Counted from the stretch's first letter, positions 48,440 through 58,650 are shown. The stretch is DNA of 64,000 nt from Gammaproteobacteria bacterium (GCA_030426265.1 JAUHYP010000011.1:1-64000), one strand, 5' to 3'. Numbers and translations: made by a program. Notes: generated by a model from the sequence alone, not told the origin.

Positions 48440-49419
48440 TGGCCAGTGTGACGATGGTCGAAGCGGTCACGATGGCTCTGGCCTGGGAAATGGAGCACGA
48501 CCCCTCCGTGGTCGTCCTCGGCGAGGACGTGGGGATCAACGGCGGGGTGTTCCGCGCCACCGCCGGCCTGGCCCAGCGCTTCGGCGACAATCGCGTGATC
48601 GACACGCCGCTGGCGGAAACCATGATCGCGGGCCTGACCGTGGGCATGGCCACGCAGGGCATGAAGCCCGTGGCCGAGGCCCAGTTCATGGGCTTCATCT
48701 ACGCCATGGTGGACCATATGATCTGCCACGCCGCGCGCATGCGACACCGCACCCGCGGCCGGCTGTCCTGCCCCATGGTGCTGCGCGCACCCTTCGGCGG
48801 CGGCATTCACGCCCCGGAGCACCATTCGGAAAGCACCGAGGCGATCTTCGCCCACATGCCGGGCCTGCGCGTGGTCATTCCCTCGTCACCGTCCCGCGCC
48901 TACGGCCTGCTGCTGGCCGCCATCCGTGACCCGGACCCGGTGCTGTTCCTCGAGCCCAAGCGCATCTACCGCCTGAACAAGGAGGAGATCGAGGACAACG
49001 GCGAGGAACTGCCGCTGGACGTGTGCTACGTCCTGCGCGACGGCACCGACCTGACCCTGGTGACCTGGGGCGCCATGGTGAAGGAAACGCTGGAAGCGGC
49101 CGACCAGCTCGCCGAGCAGGGCATCAGCGCCGAGGTCATCGACGTGGCGACCATCAGCCCGCTGGACATGGACACCATCATCGAATCGGTGGAAAAGACG
49201 GGCCGTTGCGTCATCGTCCACGAAGCCGCGCGCATGTGTGGCGTGGGCGCGGAAATCGCCGCCGGCCTGGCCGACGCCGGGCTGTACCACCTGCATGCGC
49301 CGGTCAAGCGCGTCACGGGCTACGACTCGGTGATGCCGCTGTACAAGATGGAAATGAAATACATGCCGAGCGTGAAGCGCATCCTGAACGCCGTGAACGA
49401 AGTGCTGGAGGTCTCATGA
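48439..49419 (+). CDS. 2-oxoacid (pyruvate-type) dehydrogenase E1 component, beta subunit
   Basis: A 326-residue transketolase-like subunit. It begins ASVTMVEAVTMALAWEMEHD and has VVLGEDVGINGGVFRATAGL, DTPLAETMIAGLTVGMA, RAPFGGGIHAPEHHSES and EVIDVATISPLDMDTI, the standard order. Translation starts in the TAATG junction with E1 alpha and ends in an ATGA overlap with E2, so the three subunits are tightly coupled. Confidence 0.93.
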   Translation: MASVTMVEAVTMALAWEMEHDPSVVVLGEDVGINGGVFRATAGLAQRFGDNRVIDTPLAETMIAGLTVGMATQGMKPVAEAQFMGFIYAMVDHMICHAARMRHRTRGRLSCPMVLRAPFGGGIHAPEHHSESTEAIFAHMPGLRVVIPSSPSRAYGLLLAAIRDPDPVLFLEPKRIYRLNKEEIEDNGEELPLDVCYVLRDGTDLTLVTWGAMVKETLEAADQLAEQGISAEVIDVATISPLDMDTIIESVEKTGRCVIVHEAARMCGVGAEIAAGLADAGLYHLHAPVKRVTGYDSVMPLYKMEMKYMPSVKRILNAVNEVLEVS

Positions 49420-50693
49420 AAATCTTCAAGCTGCCGGACCTGGGCGAAGGCCTGCCGGACGCGGAAATCGTCGAGTGGCTGGTCGCCGAGGGCGACGTGC
49501 TCAAGACCGACGACCCGATGGTCAGCATGGAAACCGCCAAGGCCGTGGTGGAGGTGCCCTCCCCCTTCGACGGCACGATCGTGAAGTTCTTCGGCCAGGC
49601 CGGTGACGTGATCGAGACGGGCGCGCCCCTGGCCGGTTTCGACACCGGCGACGGCAGCGACGACCCGCCCCCCGCACCGAAGGAAGAGGCGCCCGCGAAG
49701 GCCGAAACGCCCGCCGCGGACGACAAGCCCGCGGCCCGGGCCGACACCGGAACGGTGGTCGGCGCCATGGAAAGCTCCGACCGCGTGGTGGCCGAAAGCG
49801 TCTCCAACGTCGGCGGCATCAAGGTGACCCCGGCCGTGCGCGCCCTGGCGCGCAAGCTGAAGGTCGACCTGGCGCGCGTCACGCCCACGGGCAAGGACGG
49901 CGTGGTGACCCGCGCCGACGTGCAGGCGGCCGCCGACAATCCGCCTCCGGCCGCAGCGCCGGCCGCCCGGCCTTCGCCCGCGCCCGCCCCGGCAGCCGCT
50001 CCATCCCGTGCCCGCAGCGCTCCGGCCGCGCCGCCCCCCGCCCCGCCCCAGGCGACGGGCGAATGGGAGAACATCCGCGGAACCCGCCGCACCATGGCGC
50101 GCATCATGTCGAAGGCCCAGGCCGAGGTGGTGCACACCACGCTCATGGACGACGCCGACCTGCACGCCTGGACCTACGGGCAGGACGTGACCGTGCGCCT
50201 GCTGCGCGCCCTGTGGGCCGGCGCCCTGGTCGAGCCGGGACTGAATGCCTGGTACGACAGCGAGAAGGGCATGCGCATGATCCACAAGGGCATGGACGTG
50301 GGCATGGCCGTGGACACGCCCGATGGCCTGTTCGCCGCGGCGCTGCGCAATGTGCACAGCTCGACCCCGGACGAGGTCCGCGGGGCCCTGAACCGCCTGA
50401 AGGACAACGTGCGCAACCGCGCGATTCCGCAGGAAGACCTGAAGGACTACACCATCATGTTGTCCAACTTCGGGGTGTACGCCGGACGCTACGCCACGCC
50501 GATCATCACACCGCCCTGCGTGGCCATCATCGCGGCCGGCAAGTCCCGCCACGAGGTCGTTCCGGTGCTGGGTGGCATGGAAGTGCACCGAATCATGCCC
50601 CTGAGCCTTTCTTTCGACCACCGCTGCATCACCGGCGGCGAGGCGGCACGCTTCCTGAAGGCGATGCTCGAGGATCTGGGACGGCCGGAGTAA
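49416..50693 (+). CDS. 2-oxoacid dehydrogenase E2 (dihydrolipoyl acyltransferase)
   Basis: A 425-residue E2 core protein. One lipoyl domain at the N-terminus has Lys42 in SMETAKAVVEVPSP. An Ala/Pro/Glu linker follows, then a peripheral subunit-binding domain (KVTPAVRALARKLKVDLARV), a second Pro/Ala linker and the catalytic domain ending SLSFDHRCITGGEAARFL. The usual HxxxDG active site reads His402-R-C-I-Thr406-Gly, so the catalytic Asp is replaced by Thr. The same replacement is seen in some E2 lineages. Acyl group specificity is unknown. No E3 gene follows, so the complex must use a dihydrolipoyl dehydrogenase from elsewhere. Confidence 0.92.
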   Translation: MKIFKLPDLGEGLPDAEIVEWLVAEGDVLKTDDPMVSMETAKAVVEVPSPFDGTIVKFFGQAGDVIETGAPLAGFDTGDGSDDPPPAPKEEAPAKAETPAADDKPAARADTGTVVGAMESSDRVVAESVSNVGGIKVTPAVRALARKLKVDLARVTPTGKDGVVTRADVQAAADNPPPAAAPAARPSPAPAPAAAPSRARSAPAAPPPAPPQATGEWENIRGTRRTMARIMSKAQAEVVHTTLMDDADLHAWTYGQDVTVRLLRALWAGALVEPGLNAWYDSEKGMRMIHKGMDVGMAVDTPDGLFAAALRNVHSSTPDEVRGALNRLKDNVRNRAIPQEDLKDYTIMLSNFGVYAGRYATPIITPPCVAIIAAGKSRHEVVPVLGGMEVHRIMPLSLSFDHRCITGGEAARFLKAMLEDLGRPE

Positions 50694-50725
50694 ATCACGC
50701 TGCCGGGCGCGAACGGCGTCCGGCA

Positions 50726-50754
50726 TTGCTTAAACCCGTGATTTCTGGTCTAAT
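50726..50754 (+). promoter_or_regulatory. rpsB operon promoter
   Basis: TTGCTT (50726-50731) and TCTAAT (50749-50754) are spaced by 17 bases, 5 of 6 matches in the -10 box. This predicts a start near 50761 and a leader of about 228 bases. Confidence 0.65.
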
Positions 50755-50760
50755 GCCGCG

Positions 50761-50988
50761 TCCGTTTTCCGGCTCGCCCGGAACCACGGCAAAAACACCG
50801 GTTTGCCCCGCATCCCCGGATGCTGACAGGCGAATCAATACGCACACTTGACCGCAACGGTTCGGATGGGTGCCCGGCAAGAAAACGGGTCTCCGGACAG
50901 GGCAAGTGGAGGATGAACCCGGAATCTTGACGCGCTGATGCGGGCCGCGGCCCCTTGCGCGGGATTCCTATTGCAAGGAAACACACCA
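50761..50988 (+). ncRNA. rpsB 5' leader with a hairpin over the ribosome binding site (candidate S2 autoregulation)
   Basis: In gammaproteobacteria the rpsB leader is bound by S2 to repress rpsB-tsf translation. The leader here is long. TTCCT (50965-50969) can pair with AGGAA (50976-50980), which is the Shine-Dalgarno sequence, leaving a six-base loop. A larger fold with the GC-rich inverted elements further upstream is likely. I cannot fold it here, so this is a candidate only. The 295-base gap 50694-50988 holds nothing else recognisable. Confidence 0.45.
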
Positions 50989-52128
50989 ATGGCAAACGTC
51001 ACCATGCGCGAAATGCTCGAAGCAGGCGTGCATTTCGGTCACCAGACCCGCTACTGGAACCCCAAGATGGCACCGTACATCTTCGGCGCCCGGGGCAAGA
51101 TCCACATCATCAACCTGGAGAAGACCCTCCCGCTGATGGTGGATGCACTGAACTACGTCAGCGGCCTGGCCGCGCGTCGCGGTTCCATCATTTTCGTCGG
51201 CACCAAGCGCGCCGCCAGCAACGCCATCCGCGAGGAAGCCGAGCGTTGCGGCATGCCGTACGTGTCCCACCGCTGGCTGGGCGGCATGCTCACCAACTAC
51301 CGCACCATCCGCCAGTCCATCAAGCGCCTGAAGTCCCTGGAGCAGTCCTCCGAGGACAACGCGTTCGCGCACCTGCAGAAGAAGGAAATCCTCCAGCTGC
51401 AGCGTGAGCAGGAAAAGCTGGAACAGTCCCTGGGCGGCATCAAGGACATGAAGGGCCTGCCGGACGCCATGTTCGTGGTGGACGTGAGCCACGAGGACAT
51501 CGCGATCAAGGAAGCCCGCAAGCTGGGCATCCCGGTCGTCGCCGTGGTGGACACCAACTGCTCGCCGGACGGCATCGACTACGTGATCCCGGGCAACGAT
51601 GACGCGATCCGTTCCATCCGCCTGTACACCCAGCTGGTGGCCGACGCCATCCTGGAAGGCCGCGCCTCCATGCCGGCCCCGGAAGACGCCACCGACGAGT
51701 TCGTCGAGCTCGACGAGCACGGCAACCCGGTCAAGTCCACCCGCGGCAAGAAAGACGCTGATTCCAAGGCTGCGCCGAAGAAGGTCGCCAAGAAAGTGAC
51801 CAAGAAGGCCGCACCGAAGAAAGCGGCCGCGCCGAAGCCCGAAGCCGCCGAGGCCGAAGCCGAAGCCAAGTCTGACGAGAAGGCCGAAGCCGCCGCCGAG
51901 GCCCCGGCCGAGGAGAAGGCAGAAGCAAAGGCTGAGGAAAAGACCGAAGCCAAGGCCGAAGCCAAGGCCGAAGAGAAAGCCGACGCCAAGGACGAAGCAC
52001 CCGCCAAGCCGGCCAAGAAAGTCGCCAAGAAGAAGGCCGCGGCCAAGAAAGCCGCCGCCAAGAAGGACGACGCCAAGGCCGAGGAAGCCCCGGCCGAGGA
52101 CGGCGAGGAAGCGGACGGCGACAAGTAA
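50989..52128 (+). CDS. rpsB: 30S ribosomal protein S2 with long charged C-terminal extension
   Basis: A 379-residue S2, compared with 241 in E. coli. The core (about 1-240) is fully conserved: [22 protein letters not shown] (split), [54 protein letters not shown] and [19 protein letters not shown]. From about residue 257 to the end is a low-complexity tail: basic blocks such as [20 protein letters not shown], then acidic Ala/Glu/Lys repeats ([19 protein letters not shown]), a second basic block ([13 protein letters not shown]) and an acidic end. The tail resembles histone H1-like or nucleoid proteins in composition. ATG at 50989 has AAGGAA upstream. tsf follows after 84 bases. Confidence 0.98.
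   Translation: MANVTMREMLEAGVHFGHQTRYWNPKMAPYIFGARGKIHIINLEKTLPLMVDALNYVSGLAARRGSIIFVGTKRAASNAIREEAERCGMPYVSHRWLGGMLTNYRTIRQSIKRLKSLEQSSEDNAFAHLQKKEILQLQREQEKLEQSLGGIKDMKGLPDAMFVVDVSHEDIAIKEARKLGIPVVAVVDTNCSPDGIDYVIPGNDDAIRSIRLYTQLVADAILEGRASMPAPEDATDEFVELDEHGNPVKSTRGKKDADSKAAPKKVAKKVTKKAAPKKAAAPKPEAAEAEAEAKSDEKAEAAAEAPAEEKAEAKAEEKTEAKAEAKAEEKADAKDEAPAKPAKKVAKKKAAAKKAAAKKDDAKAEEAPAEDGEEADGDK
51841..52068 (+). repeat. Degenerate repeats encoding the Ala/Glu/Lys tail of S2
   Basis: Units close to GCCGAAGCCAAG recur through the 3' part of rpsB in the same reading phase, encoding EAKA-like repeats and Lys/Ala blocks. Such repeats could vary in number between strains by slippage. Confidence 0.7.
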
Positions 52129-52154
52129 GCCGCCTGCGCGTCAAGCAATGGTCA

Positions 52155-52181
52155 TGCCGGGCCCCCATGATGGGCCCGGCA
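52155..52181 (+). terminator. Hairpin between rpsB and tsf (no U tract)
   Basis: A 10-bp perfect stem (52155-52164 with 52172-52181) and a seven-base loop. No T run follows, so it may attenuate or stabilise rpsB mRNA rather than terminate fully. Partial termination between rpsB and tsf is known in E. coli. Confidence 0.5.
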
Positions 52182-52212
52182 CAATGCAATAGAACATCGA
52201 GAGGTAATTCCC

Positions 52213-53082
52213 ATGGCAGTCACCGCTGCATTGGTCAAGGAACTGCGCGAGCGCACCGGCGCCGGCATGATGGAGTGCAAGAAGGCACTGGTTGAAACCA
52301 ACGGCGACCTGGACGCCGCGATCGAGAACCTGCGCAAGGGCGGCCTGGCGAAGGCCGACAAGAAGGCCGGCCGTGTGGCCGCCGAAGGCAAGATCGCCGA
52401 GGCCCAGGGTCCCGGCAAGGCCGTGCTGGTCGAGATCAACAGCGAAACCGACTTCGTCGCCAAGGACGAGAACTTCGGCGCCTTCGCCGACAAGGTCGCC
52501 ACCGCGGCCCTGGCCCAGGACGGTGACGACGTCGCTGCCCTGCTGGCCACCGACGTGGGTGGCAACACCCTGGAAGAGGCCCGCCAGACCCTGGTCGCCA
52601 AGATCGGCGAAAACATCCAGGTCCGCCGCATGGCGTCCGTGAGCACCGATGGCGTCATCGGCAGCTACGTCCACGGCGGCCGCATCGGCGTGCTGGTGGA
52701 ACTCGAAGGCGGCGACGAGGAACTGGCGAAAGACCTGGCCATGCACGTGGCGGCCCTGAACCCGGCCTACGCCCGCGTCGAGGAAATCCCGGCAGAAGTC
52801 GTGGCCAAGGAAAAGGAAATTCTCGTTGCCCAGGCCGCCGATTCCGGCAAACCGGCCGACATCATCGAAAAGATGGTCGAAGGCCGCCTGCGCAAGTTCC
52901 TGGCCGAGATCACCCTGGTCGGCCAGCCCTTCGTGAAGGATGGCGACGTGACCGTCGGCAAACTGCTTGAACAGAAGGGTGCGACTGTGAAAGGATTCAC
53001 TCGCCTCGCCGTCGGTGAGGGTATCGAGAAAAAGGAAGAGAACTTTGCCGAAGAGGTCATGCAGCAGGTGGCCGGCCGCTGA
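52213..53082 (+). CDS. tsf: Elongation factor Ts
   Basis: A 289-residue nucleotide exchange factor for EF-Tu. The N-terminal UBA-like motif [19 protein letters not shown] leads into the core with [18 protein letters not shown] (the TDFV motif contacting EF-Tu) and [24 protein letters not shown] precedes the ATG. Length is standard. It is part of the rpsB-tsf-pyrH-frr block. Confidence 0.98.
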   Translation: MAVTAALVKELRERTGAGMMECKKALVETNGDLDAAIENLRKGGLAKADKKAGRVAAEGKIAEAQGPGKAVLVEINSETDFVAKDENFGAFADKVATAALAQDGDDVAALLATDVGGNTLEEARQTLVAKIGENIQVRRMASVSTDGVIGSYVHGGRIGVLVELEGGDEELAKDLAMHVAALNPAYARVEEIPAEVVAKEKEILVAQAADSGKPADIIEKMVEGRLRKFLAEITLVGQPFVKDGDVTVGKLLEQKGATVKGFTRLAVGEGIEKKEENFAEEVMQQVAGR

Positions 53083-53103
53083 CCTGCCCACCGGGGGGTC
53101 GGC

Positions 53104-53817
53104 GTGAGCAAGCCTGTCTACAAGCGAATCCTCCTGAAACTCAGCGGCGAAGCGCTGCTGGGGGATGAGGATTACGGCATCGACCCCCGGATCCTGCTCC
53201 GGATCGCCGAGGAAATCACCGAGGTGGTCCGCAGCGGGGTCGAAGTCGCCGTCGTCATCGGCGGCGGCAACATCTTTCGCGGCGCCGGGCTGGCCCAGTC
53301 CGGCATCGACCGGGTGACCGGTGACCACATGGGCATGCTGGCCACGGTGATGAACTCCCTGGCCCTGCAGGACGCCCTCGAAAAGCTCAATATGGAAGCG
53401 CGGGTCATGTCCGCGCTCGCCATTCACGACGTCTGCGAGGACTATATCCGCCGCCGCGCCGTGCGCCACCTGGAAAAGAGCCGCGTGGTCATCTGCGCCG
53501 CCGGCACCGGCAACCCCTTCTTCACCACCGATACCGCGGCCGCCCTGCGCGCCATCGAAGTCGACGCCGACATCCTGCTCAAGGCCACCAAGGTCGACGG
53601 CATCTACAACGCCGACCCCAAGATCGAGAGCGGCGCCTCGCGCTACGACTCCCTGTCCTACGACGAGGTGATCGAAGGCAAGCTGCGGGTGATGGACGCC
53701 AACGCCATTGTCCTGTGCCGCGAACAGGAAATGCCCATCCGGGTGTTCAACGTGTTCGAGCCGGGCAACCTGATGAAACTGGTCACCGGCCAGGACATCG
53801 GCTCCATCGTTCACTGA
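53104..53817 (+). CDS. pyrH: Uridylate kinase
   Basis: A 237-residue bacterial UMP kinase that makes UDP from UMP, a hexamer of the amino-acid-kinase fold. Seen: [43 protein letters not shown] and [13 protein letters not shown]. It starts at GTG with GGGGGG upstream, 21 bases after tsf. Confidence 0.98.
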   Translation: MSKPVYKRILLKLSGEALLGDEDYGIDPRILLRIAEEITEVVRSGVEVAVVIGGGNIFRGAGLAQSGIDRVTGDHMGMLATVMNSLALQDALEKLNMEARVMSALAIHDVCEDYIRRRAVRHLEKSRVVICAAGTGNPFFTTDTAAALRAIEVDADILLKATKVDGIYNADPKIESGASRYDSLSYDEVIEGKLRVMDANAIVLCREQEMPIRVFNVFEPGNLMKLVTGQDIGSIVH

Positions 53818-53958
53818 CGGCCACCGCGCTGCCCGATTGCGGGCACCTCCGCGCCACGCGTGTCGTGGCGGATACTGCTAGAATCCCCCGCCTGCCCACC
53901 GCGCCACGCCAAGCGTGCGCGCCCGAAGCGACCCTTAAGCGACGTTGTGGAGTGAATC

Positions 53959-54516
53959 ATGCTGGAAGACATCAAGAAGGACGCCGGGACCCGAATGCGC
54001 AAATCTCTCGATGCCCTGCGCTCGGAACTGGCCAAGATCCGGACTGGCCGCGCGCATCCGAGCCTCCTGGAACACGTACACGTCGATTACTACGGCTCCG
54101 AGGTACCCATCAACCAGGCCGCGAACGTGGTGGTCGAGGACGCCCGCACACTGGCCGTGACGCCTTTCGACAAGAGCATGACCCAGACCATCGAGAAGGC
54201 GATCATGACCTCCGACCTGGGCCTGAACCCCACCACGGCCGGCACGGTCATCCGCATTCCCCTGCCGCCGCTGACGGAGGAGCGCCGCCGCGACCTGGGC
54301 AAGGTAGTGCACGGCGAGGGCGAGAACGCCAAGATCGCGATTCGCAATATCCGCCGCGACGCCAACCAGTCACTCAAGGAACTGCTCAAGGAGAAGGAAA
54401 TCTCCGAGGACGACGAGCGCCGCGCCGAGGGTGAGATCCAGCAGATCACCGACAAGCACGTCGGCCAGGTGGACGAGATCGTCGCCGAGAAAGAAAAGGA
54501 ACTGATGGAAATCTGA
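53959..54516 (+). CDS. frr: Ribosome recycling factor
   Basis: A 185-residue RRF that splits post-termination ribosomes with EF-G. The three-helix bundle and beta domain are clear: [57 protein letters not shown] and a C-terminal helix. GGAG lies upstream of the ATG. A possible -10 box TAGAAT at 53879 could add a transcript start in the 141-base gap after pyrH. The stop overlaps the uppS start by one base. Confidence 0.98.
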   Translation: MLEDIKKDAGTRMRKSLDALRSELAKIRTGRAHPSLLEHVHVDYYGSEVPINQAANVVVEDARTLAVTPFDKSMTQTIEKAIMTSDLGLNPTTAGTVIRIPLPPLTEERRRDLGKVVHGEGENAKIAIRNIRRDANQSLKELLKEKEISEDDERRAEGEIQQITDKHVGQVDEIVAEKEKELMEI

Positions 54517-55253
54517 TGACCCGGCACGACGTACCAGGCCATGTCGCCATCGTCATGGACGGCAATGGCCGCTGGGCCGAGAAGCGGCGCCTGTCCCGCA
54601 CCCTGGGCCACCAGGCCGGGCTGCGTGCTCTGCGGCGCACCGCCGAACACGGCGCCCGGCTGGGCATCCACACCCTGACGGTGTTCGCCTTTTCCAGCGA
54701 GAACTGGAATCGCCCGGCCACCGAGGTCAAGCGGCTCATGGAGCTGTTCATGGGCGCGCTGGACAAGGAAGTTAAGGGTATGCACGAGCACGGCGTGCGC
54801 GTGCGATTCATCGGCGACCCCTCGGCTTTCCAGCCAGAGCTGCAGGAGCGCATGCGCGCGGCGGAAGACCTGACCGCGGGCAACACGCGCACCCAGCTCA
54901 ACGTCGCCGCCAATTACGGCGGGCGCTGGGACATCCTCCAGGCCGTCCGCCGCCTGGCCGGCGCCGCCCGTCGCGGTGAAATCGAACCGGACCGGATCGA
55001 CGAGGAAACCTTCGGCGGGCAGCTGGCCCTGTGCGGCACTCCGGACCCCGACCTGTTCATCCGCACCGGTGGGGAGTACCGCATCAGCAATTTCCTCTTG
55101 TGGCAGTGCGCCTACACGGAGTTCTATTTTTCCGAACGGCTCTGGCCTGACTTCAACGCGGAGGAGCTGGATCGCGCCATCGACTCCTATCGCAAGCGGG
55201 AACGCCGCTTCGGCCTGACGGGGGCCCAGGTGCGCGAACGCGCAAACGCCTGA
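54516..55253 (+). CDS. uppS: Undecaprenyl diphosphate synthase (isoprenyl transferase)
   Basis: A 245-residue cis-prenyltransferase that makes the C55 lipid carrier for cell-wall synthesis. HVAIVMDGNGRWAEKR carries the catalytic Asp15. TVFAFSSENWNRP, DLFIRTGGEYRISNFLLWQ (the RxGGxxRxSN pattern) and AYTEFYFSERLWPDF complete the family. Translation starts in the TGATG junction with frr. Confidence 0.98.
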   Translation: MTRHDVPGHVAIVMDGNGRWAEKRRLSRTLGHQAGLRALRRTAEHGARLGIHTLTVFAFSSENWNRPATEVKRLMELFMGALDKEVKGMHEHGVRVRFIGDPSAFQPELQERMRAAEDLTAGNTRTQLNVAANYGGRWDILQAVRRLAGAARRGEIEPDRIDEETFGGQLALCGTPDPDLFIRTGGEYRISNFLLWQCAYTEFYFSERLWPDFNAEELDRAIDSYRKRERRFGLTGAQVRERANA

Positions 55254-55258
55254 ACGGC

Positions 55259-56080
55259 ATGCTCAGGACCCGCGTCCTCACCGCACTGTTGCTCATACCG
55301 CTGGCCCTGGCGGCGATTTTCCTGCTGGAACCGAGGGCCTTCGCCCTGGGCGGCGCCCTCCTGCTGCTGGTCGGCAGCTGGGAATTCCACCGCCTCGCCG
55401 CCCTTAAACCCCTGCCCTGGGGCGGCGTGCTCGAGACCCTGCAGGGCGCCATCCTGGTCGTGCTGCTCGTTCACTGGGATGACTGGACCGCTTCCCCGGT
55501 CACGCCCTTCGCCCTGGCCTGCCTGGCCTGGGGATTGATGTTCCTGCAACTCGCCCGGTTCTCGCCGGGGGTTCCGCCGGGACGCGCCTACCAGGCGGCG
55601 GGCTTCCTGAACGCCCTGGTCGTGATCACCACCGGCTGGGCCGCGCTGGCCTGGCTGCGCATGGAGCCTTCGGGCCAGTGGTGGCTGTTCCTGGTGCTGC
55701 TCACCATCTGGGCCGCGGACGTGGGCGCCTACTTCACCGGCCGGGCGTTCGGCGGCGCGCGCCTCGCGCCCCGGATCAGCCCCGGCAAGACCTGGGCGGG
55801 ATTCTGGGGCGGCCTGGCCAGCGCGGCGGTCATCACCGTCGCCGCCGGGGTGTTCATGCCGGGCATCGAGGCGGCCCCCTGGCAGCTGGCGCTGCTCGGC
55901 GCCGTCACGGCCGTGGCCTCGGTGGGGGGCGACCTGTTCATCAGCATGCACAAACGCACCGTCGGGCTGAAGGACACGGGACGAATCTTCCCCGGGCACG
56001 GCGGCCTGCTCGACCGCGTCGACAGCCTCATGGCCGGCGCGCCCTTCTTCGCACTGGTCAAGTTGCTGATGGGGATCTGA
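55259..56080 (+). CDS. cdsA: Phosphatidate cytidylyltransferase
   Basis: A 273-residue inner-membrane enzyme making CDP-diacylglycerol. It has about seven hydrophobic helices and ends with the CDS signature: [20 protein letters not shown] followed by [20 protein letters not shown]. Earlier [19 protein letters not shown] and [13 protein letters not shown] are characteristic. Five bases follow uppS, and dxr starts two bases after its stop. Confidence 0.97.
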   Translation: MLRTRVLTALLLIPLALAAIFLLEPRAFALGGALLLLVGSWEFHRLAALKPLPWGGVLETLQGAILVVLLVHWDDWTASPVTPFALACLAWGLMFLQLARFSPGVPPGRAYQAAGFLNALVVITTGWAALAWLRMEPSGQWWLFLVLLTIWAADVGAYFTGRAFGGARLAPRISPGKTWAGFWGGLASAAVITVAAGVFMPGIEAAPWQLALLGAVTAVASVGGDLFISMHKRTVGLKDTGRIFPGHGGLLDRVDSLMAGAPFFALVKLLMGI

Positions 56081-56081
56081 G

Positions 56082-57281
56082 ATGGACCGACGGGGCATCG
56101 CCATTCTCGGCGCCACGGGTTCCGTCGGCCGCAGCACCCTGGACGTGATCGAACGGCATCCGGAACGCTACCGGGTCGAAGCGCTCTCGGCGCATGGAAA
56201 CCCGGAGTTGCTGGCCGAGCAGTGCGCGCGCTTCGACGCCCGCCTGGCGGTGATCGCCGACCCCGCGAAGGAAACGGAACTGCGCGAGGCCCTGGCGCGC
56301 CACGGCGCCCGGGCGGCAATTCGTTCCGGACCCGAAGCGCTGCTGGAAGTGGTTTCCGGCGCGGGGGTCGACACCGTCATGGCGGCCATCGTGGGCGCCG
56401 CCGGCCTGGCGCCCACGCTGCATGCCGCCGAGCTGGGCAAGCGCATCCTGCTGGCCAACAAGGAATCCATGGTCATCGCCGGCCCCCTGTTCCACCGGGT
56501 GGTCGAGCGCAGCCATGCCGACATCATTCCCGTGGACTCGGAGCACAATGCCCTGTTCCAGTCCCTGCCGGCGGATTTCGCCGAACGCGGTCTGGCCGCC
56601 AGTGGCGTGCGCCGACTCATTCTCACGGCCTCGGGCGGGCCCTTCCTGCACGCCGGTATCGATGATCTGGCCGACGTGACGCCGGAACAGGCCTGCGCCC
56701 ATCCCAACTGGGACATGGGCCGCAAGATTTCCGTGGATTCGGCCACGCTGATGAACAAGGGCCTGGAGGTGATCGAGGCGCGCTGGCTGTTCAACGCCGA
56801 CCCGGACCAGATCGAGGTGGTGGTGCACCCGCAGAGCATCGTGCACTCCCTGGTGGCCTACGACGACGGCTCGGTGCTGGCGCAGCTGGGCCACCCGGAC
56901 ATGCGCACGCCCATCGCCCACGCCCTGGGCTGGCCCGACCGCATCGATTCCGGCGTCGCCCCACTGGACCTGGCGGCCATCGGCAGGCTTGATTTTCACG
57001 CCCCCGACCTCCACCGTTTTCCCTGTCTCGGCCTGGCTTTTCGCGCCATGCGCGCCGGGGGCAGCGCGGCGGCGACACTGAATGCCGCCAACGAGGTCGC
57101 GGTCCAGGCTTTCCTGGAGGGCGACATTCCCTTCATGGCCATTCCAGGGCTGGTGGAAACCGTGCTGGAAGCTGCGACCTGGAACGAGGCCGCTCGACTG
57201 GAAGACATCATGGCCGCTGACCGTGAAGCGCGCGTGCTGGCGCAGGCGGCGGTGCAACGACAGGAACGTATCGATGCTTGA
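56082..57281 (+). CDS. dxr: 1-deoxy-D-xylulose 5-phosphate reductoisomerase
   Basis: A 399-residue NADPH enzyme of the MEP isoprenoid pathway, feeding precursors to UppS. NADPH motif [14 protein letters not shown], metal and substrate motifs [10 protein letters not shown] and [13 protein letters not shown], then [25 protein letters not shown] and [14 protein letters not shown]. Length is usual. The last codons overlap the rseP start by eight bases. Confidence 0.98.
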   Translation: MDRRGIAILGATGSVGRSTLDVIERHPERYRVEALSAHGNPELLAEQCARFDARLAVIADPAKETELREALARHGARAAIRSGPEALLEVVSGAGVDTVMAAIVGAAGLAPTLHAAELGKRILLANKESMVIAGPLFHRVVERSHADIIPVDSEHNALFQSLPADFAERGLAASGVRRLILTASGGPFLHAGIDDLADVTPEQACAHPNWDMGRKISVDSATLMNKGLEVIEARWLFNADPDQIEVVVHPQSIVHSLVAYDDGSVLAQLGHPDMRTPIAHALGWPDRIDSGVAPLDLAAIGRLDFHAPDLHRFPCLGLAFRAMRAGGSAAATLNAANEVAVQAFLEGDIPFMAIPGLVETVLEAATWNEAARLEDIMAADREARVLAQAAVQRQERIDA

Positions 57282-58650
57282 AGTGCTTGGATCCATCTGG
57301 TGGCTGATCGTCGCCCTCGGCGTGCTGGTGACCTTTCACGAGTTCGGCCACTACTGGGTGGCGCGCCGCTGCGGGGTGAAGGTGCTGAAGTTCTCCGTGG
57401 GCTTCGGTCGCGCCCTGTGGTCGCGCAACGGCGCGGACGGCACGACCTGGGCCGTGAGCGCCATTCCCCTGGGCGGCTACGTGAAGATGCTCGACGAGCG
57501 CGAGGGCAATGTGCCCCCGGAAGAGGCCGAACAGGCCTTCAACCGCAAGAGCGTGGGACAGCGCATCGCCATCGTCGCCGCCGGGCCGGTGTTCAACCTC
57601 GTGTTCGCGGTGCTGGCCTTCTGGGTCATGTTCATGATCGGTGTGCCGGAGACCCGGCCCATCGTCGGGGAGGTGAACGGCATCGCCGCCGAGGCGGGTC
57701 TGTCGCCAGAGGACGAGATCGTCTCGGTGGACGGTGAGCGGACGCGCAGCTGGTCGCACGCGGTGCTCGCCCTGGTCACGCACGCCCTGGACCGGGACGA
57801 CGTGCGCCTCGAGGTCGAACAGCCCGACGGCCTGCGCCGTACGGTGAACCTGGAGCTCTCCACGCTCGGGCCCGAGTTCCGCGAGGAGGAAACCCTGGAA
57901 GCGATCGGCATTGCGCCCTGGCGCTTCCAGCGCGAGGCCGTGATCGGTGGGGTTTCCGCTGACGGCGGTGCAGCCGACGCGGGGTTGCGGGCGGGGGACC
58001 GCATCATCGCCATCGGCGGCGAGGAGGTCCCGGCCTGGACCTGGATTCCCTATCACATCGAACGACAGGCGCCGAACGGCGAGGCGCTAGAGGTCACCAT
58101 CGAGCGCGACGGCCGCCGCTTCAATGTCACCGTCACGCCCCGCTCGGTGCCCGATGGCGCCTTCGGGGAACGCTGGATGCTCGGCATCGAAGCCCCGGAA
58201 CTCACCGCCCAGCAGGAGGCCCAGCTGGACCGGGCCGTCCTGAATCTTCGCCACGGCCCGATCGAGGGGCTGGGGCAGGCCTTCGCCGAGACCTGGCGTC
58301 TGACCAGCGCGACGCTCGGCATCATCGGGCGGATGATCACCGGGACGGCCTCGGTGCGAAACGTCTCCGGGCCCATCGGCATCGCCCAGTTCGCCAATGA
58401 TTCCGCCAGCGCGGGCCTCACCAGCTTCCTGTTTTTCCTCGGATTGATCAGTCTCAGCCTGGGCATCCTGAACCTGCTGCCCATCCCGCTGCTCGACGGG
58501 GGCCACCTGCTCTATTACCTGATAGAATGCCTCACCGGACGCCCGGTCTCCGAACAGGTTCAGATCACCGGCCAGTACATCGGCCTGGTGGCGCTTTTCG
58601 GCCTGGTCAGCCTGGGCATCGTTAACGACATATTAAGGCTGGTTGGATAG
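57274..58650 (+). CDS. rseP: Site-2 protease RseP (regulated intramembrane metalloprotease)
   Basis: A 458-residue inner-membrane zinc protease that cleaves anti-sigma factor RseA to release sigma E, and clears signal peptides. The zinc motif HEFGH is at residues 22-26 in the first helix, and the third ligand is in [18 protein letters not shown] near the C-terminus. Two tandem PDZ domains lie in the periplasmic middle ([20 protein letters not shown] and [18 protein letters not shown]). Start at 57274 inside dxr is fixed by the membrane helix ([16 protein letters not shown]). Confidence 0.97.
   Translation: MLEVLGSIWWLIVALGVLVTFHEFGHYWVARRCGVKVLKFSVGFGRALWSRNGADGTTWAVSAIPLGGYVKMLDEREGNVPPEEAEQAFNRKSVGQRIAIVAAGPVFNLVFAVLAFWVMFMIGVPETRPIVGEVNGIAAEAGLSPEDEIVSVDGERTRSWSHAVLALVTHALDRDDVRLEVEQPDGLRRTVNLELSTLGPEFREEETLEAIGIAPWRFQREAVIGGVSADGGAADAGLRAGDRIIAIGGEEVPAWTWIPYHIERQAPNGEALEVTIERDGRRFNVTVTPRSVPDGAFGERWMLGIEAPELTAQQEAQLDRAVLNLRHGPIEGLGQAFAETWRLTSATLGIIGRMITGTASVRNVSGPIGIAQFANDSASAGLTSFLFFLGLISLSLGILNLLPIPLLDGGHLLYYLIECLTGRPVSEQVQITGQYIGLVALFGLVSLGIVNDILRLVG

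Noticed and set aside
51841-52068. Short repeats as a CRISPR or satellite array
   Set aside because: The repeats are in frame inside rpsB, imperfect, and lack unique spacers. They simply encode the low-complexity tail.
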